NCBI RefSeq assembly: GCF_014203215.1
Contig: NZ_JACHIM010000006.1
Span: 74,003 to 111,005, forward strand
DNA: 37,003 nucleotides
Source: Bartonella callosciuri
GTDB taxonomy: Bacteria; Pseudomonadota; Alphaproteobacteria; Rhizobiales; Rhizobiaceae
Direction of reading: 5' to 3'
Part shown: positions 35,923 to 37,003 of the stretch, piece by piece
How the letters are laid out: each line of letters begins with the position of its first letter
Position numbering within the stretch: position 1 is the first letter of the stretch
The notes under the pieces: generated by a model
Told to the model about the DNA's origin: nothing
What the model saw: the letters and a program-made list of their open reading frames with translations, nothing else
Database searches by the model: none
Made by a program: the position numbers and the translations under genes

Positions 35923-36693
35923 ATGAAGAGAATAATTATTATAGCAGCAATAGCAGTAATTTTAGGAACACCAAATGCAGCAATGGCTTGGTTAGGAGCC
36001 GGAGCAGCGGACTTGAGCTTACTTTTTCCAACTTTTAATCAACCTGCTTCGAAAAGTCCTCACCCCAAAAAAGAACCGCCCCAAAATTCAAAGCCAGAAA
36101 GGGGCGTGAATGGTCCTACGCCAATTATAGATTTAATTAAAGAACAGAATAAAGTAATCAGGGAACAGCTCAAGCATGCTGCAGAGATAAATCGATTTAT
36201 AATGGAGAAAACAAAAATCAGTGACACACCAACAAATTATACTAGTTTTTTCCTTAAAAATCCGGAATTGCTTTATAGTGAAAATAAATCTGAAAATATA
36301 TCGACATCATTCAAAAAAATTCTACAAGAAGAAAAACTTTCCAACTCTATCAGTGATGCACGTGATTCTATCAATCAACGTATTCATGACACAGCAGTTA
36401 TCGATAAGGCTATAAGCTTGAGGACTTTTCGGGAAGCAGAAAATCGTTTTGATACAATCTCAAAACTGTTAAATCAAATTGATAAAACAAACAATTTGAA
36501 AGACATTGCCGAATTACAAATACGCATTAAAGCCAAACTAGTTATGATCCAAAATGAAGCTGTAAAATTGCAAATGGTTGCGCATATGCGCAACGCTGAA
36601 CAAGAACTTATCAGCCAACAAAAGTATAAACGCAATATGAAGATTCTTAACAGCAAAAATACAGCAATGCCAATTATACAATCTATACGATAA
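35923..36693 (+). CDS. trwJ2: TrwJ2, VirB5-like minor pilus protein
   Basis: A 256-residue paralogue of trwJ1. The signal peptide (ending NAAMA) and the C-terminal 170 residues are closely similar, with long identical runs such as FDTISKLLNQIDKTNN and NMKILNSKNTAMP. Residues about 28-85 share almost nothing with TrwJ1, being Pro/Lys-rich here (KSPHPKKEPPQNSK) instead of helical Gln/Leu/Lys-rich. GGAG precedes the ATG. The pattern fits diversification of an exposed part with gene conversion of the rest. Confidence 0.88.
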   Translation: MKRIIIIAAIAVILGTPNAAMAWLGAGAADLSLLFPTFNQPASKSPHPKKEPPQNSKPERGVNGPTPIIDLIKEQNKVIREQLKHAAEINRFIMEKTKISDTPTNYTSFFLKNPELLYSENKSENISTSFKKILQEEKLSNSISDARDSINQRIHDTAVIDKAISLRTFREAENRFDTISKLLNQIDKTNNLKDIAELQIRIKAKLVMIQNEAVKLQMVAHMRNAEQELISQQKYKRNMKILNSKNTAMPIIQSIR

Positions 36694-36938
36694 AGAACTT
36701 TATGATAACTCTGCTTATATTAATCCTCTTTGGTCGTAGCAAGAAAAACCGATGTATAACATTCAGTGTGATCCCAATAATCCTAAAGGAATTAATAAAT
36801 TTGCACACCCTAAAACAATTCCAATGAAAAGCACCTGTACCAAATTACATAAATGCAAATGACACGTACAATATAAATCAAGATAAATCGATGTTCAAAT
36901 AAGAATGAAAAAACAAAAATTCGTTAAAGAGGAATGCT
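36694..36938. other. Spacer between trwJ2 and trwI
   Basis: A 245-bp spacer that is unusually long for this compact cluster. It contains a 36-codon open frame (36752-36862, starting MYNIQCDPNN, three cysteines) without a ribosome binding site. I cannot assign it, and it does not look like a TrwH/VirB7 lipoprotein because no signal peptide or lipobox is present. Confidence 0.4.
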
Positions 36939-37003
36939 ATGGACTTCAAAATGTTCACACAACTGTTCAATCATATTGATCAGACAACAAAAACATATGT
37001 CAC
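36939..37003 (+). CDS. trwI1: TrwI, VirB6-like inner membrane protein (5' end only)
   Basis: The first 21 codons (MDFKMFTQLFNHIDQTTKTY) lie in the window behind AGAGGA, and the frame runs off the right edge. The start and the position after trwJ fit TrwI, the polytopic VirB6 homologue that forms part of the inner membrane translocation channel. With so few residues, position is the main support. Confidence 0.65.
   Translation, partial: MDFKMFTQLFNHIDQTTKTYV

Noticed and set aside
36752-36862. TrwH/VirB7-type lipoprotein between trwJ2 and trwI
   Set aside because: The 36-codon frame lacks a signal peptide, a lipobox and a ribosome binding site.

Overview
The window looks like a chromosomal segment of Bartonella (Alphaproteobacteria, Rhizobiales), most likely of the radiating lineage that carries the Trw type IV secretion system. 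This rests on three things: AT-rich DNA with long decayed intergenic stretches, alphaproteobacterial gene neighbourhoods (leuS-lptE, ftsE-ftsX-ydcF, ftsK-lolA-xthA next to ubiH), and the right-hand end, which is the start of a trw locus with a long tandem array of trwL pilin genes. The species cannot be named from the sequence alone.

Left part (1-13.7 kb), mostly core genes. A 17-copy hexanucleotide array lies at the edge. Then come a detached copy of the 3' end of priA, intact priA (minus), a small transaldolase/fructose-6-phosphate aldolase-type gene (plus), and lptE and leuS (minus, overlapping, lptE meeting the transaldolase tail to tail). They are followed by a yggS-type PLP-binding protein, acs (acetyl-CoA synthetase), and the overlapping run ftsE-ftsX-ydcF-like. 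About 550-770 bp of non-coding or decayed DNA separates yggS/acs and acs/ftsE.

Middle part (13.7-26.1 kb). A small hypothetical gene is followed by a heavily broken remnant of the C-terminal region of a type ISP restriction-modification enzyme. Next is a complete three-gene efflux operon read on the minus strand (TolC/NodT-type outer membrane factor, macA, macB). Then xthA, lolA and ftsK follow on the minus strand. Between ftsK and lolA sits a diverged tandem duplication containing the 3' end of ftsK and the 5' end of lolA. A ubiH-type monooxygenase gene diverges from ftsK.

Right part (26.8-37 kb), the trw region. A minus-strand H-NS-type gene diverges from a plus-strand cluster: an unrecognised Tyr/Ser/Asn-rich protein, coupled by an ATGA overlap to a diverged VirB1/TrwN-type lytic transglycosylase, then a 99-residue unrecognised protein. 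After these come seven closely related trwL (VirB2-like pilin) genes with a period of about 430-475 bp and one divergent eighth copy. The cluster continues with trwM (VirB3), trwK (VirB4 ATPase), two trwJ genes (VirB5, minor pilus/adhesin) and the first codons of a trwI (VirB6). In Bartonella the Trw system, derived from a conjugation machine related to plasmid R388, is known to mediate host-specific attachment to erythrocytes. The many trwL and trwJ variants fit surface diversification balanced by gene conversion.

Two themes run through the window. First, partial tandem duplications recur: the 3' end of priA, the ftsK/lolA junction, the trwL array and the trwJ pair. Second, foreign DNA is either decayed (type ISP remnant) or co-opted (Trw, possibly with its own H-NS-like silencer).
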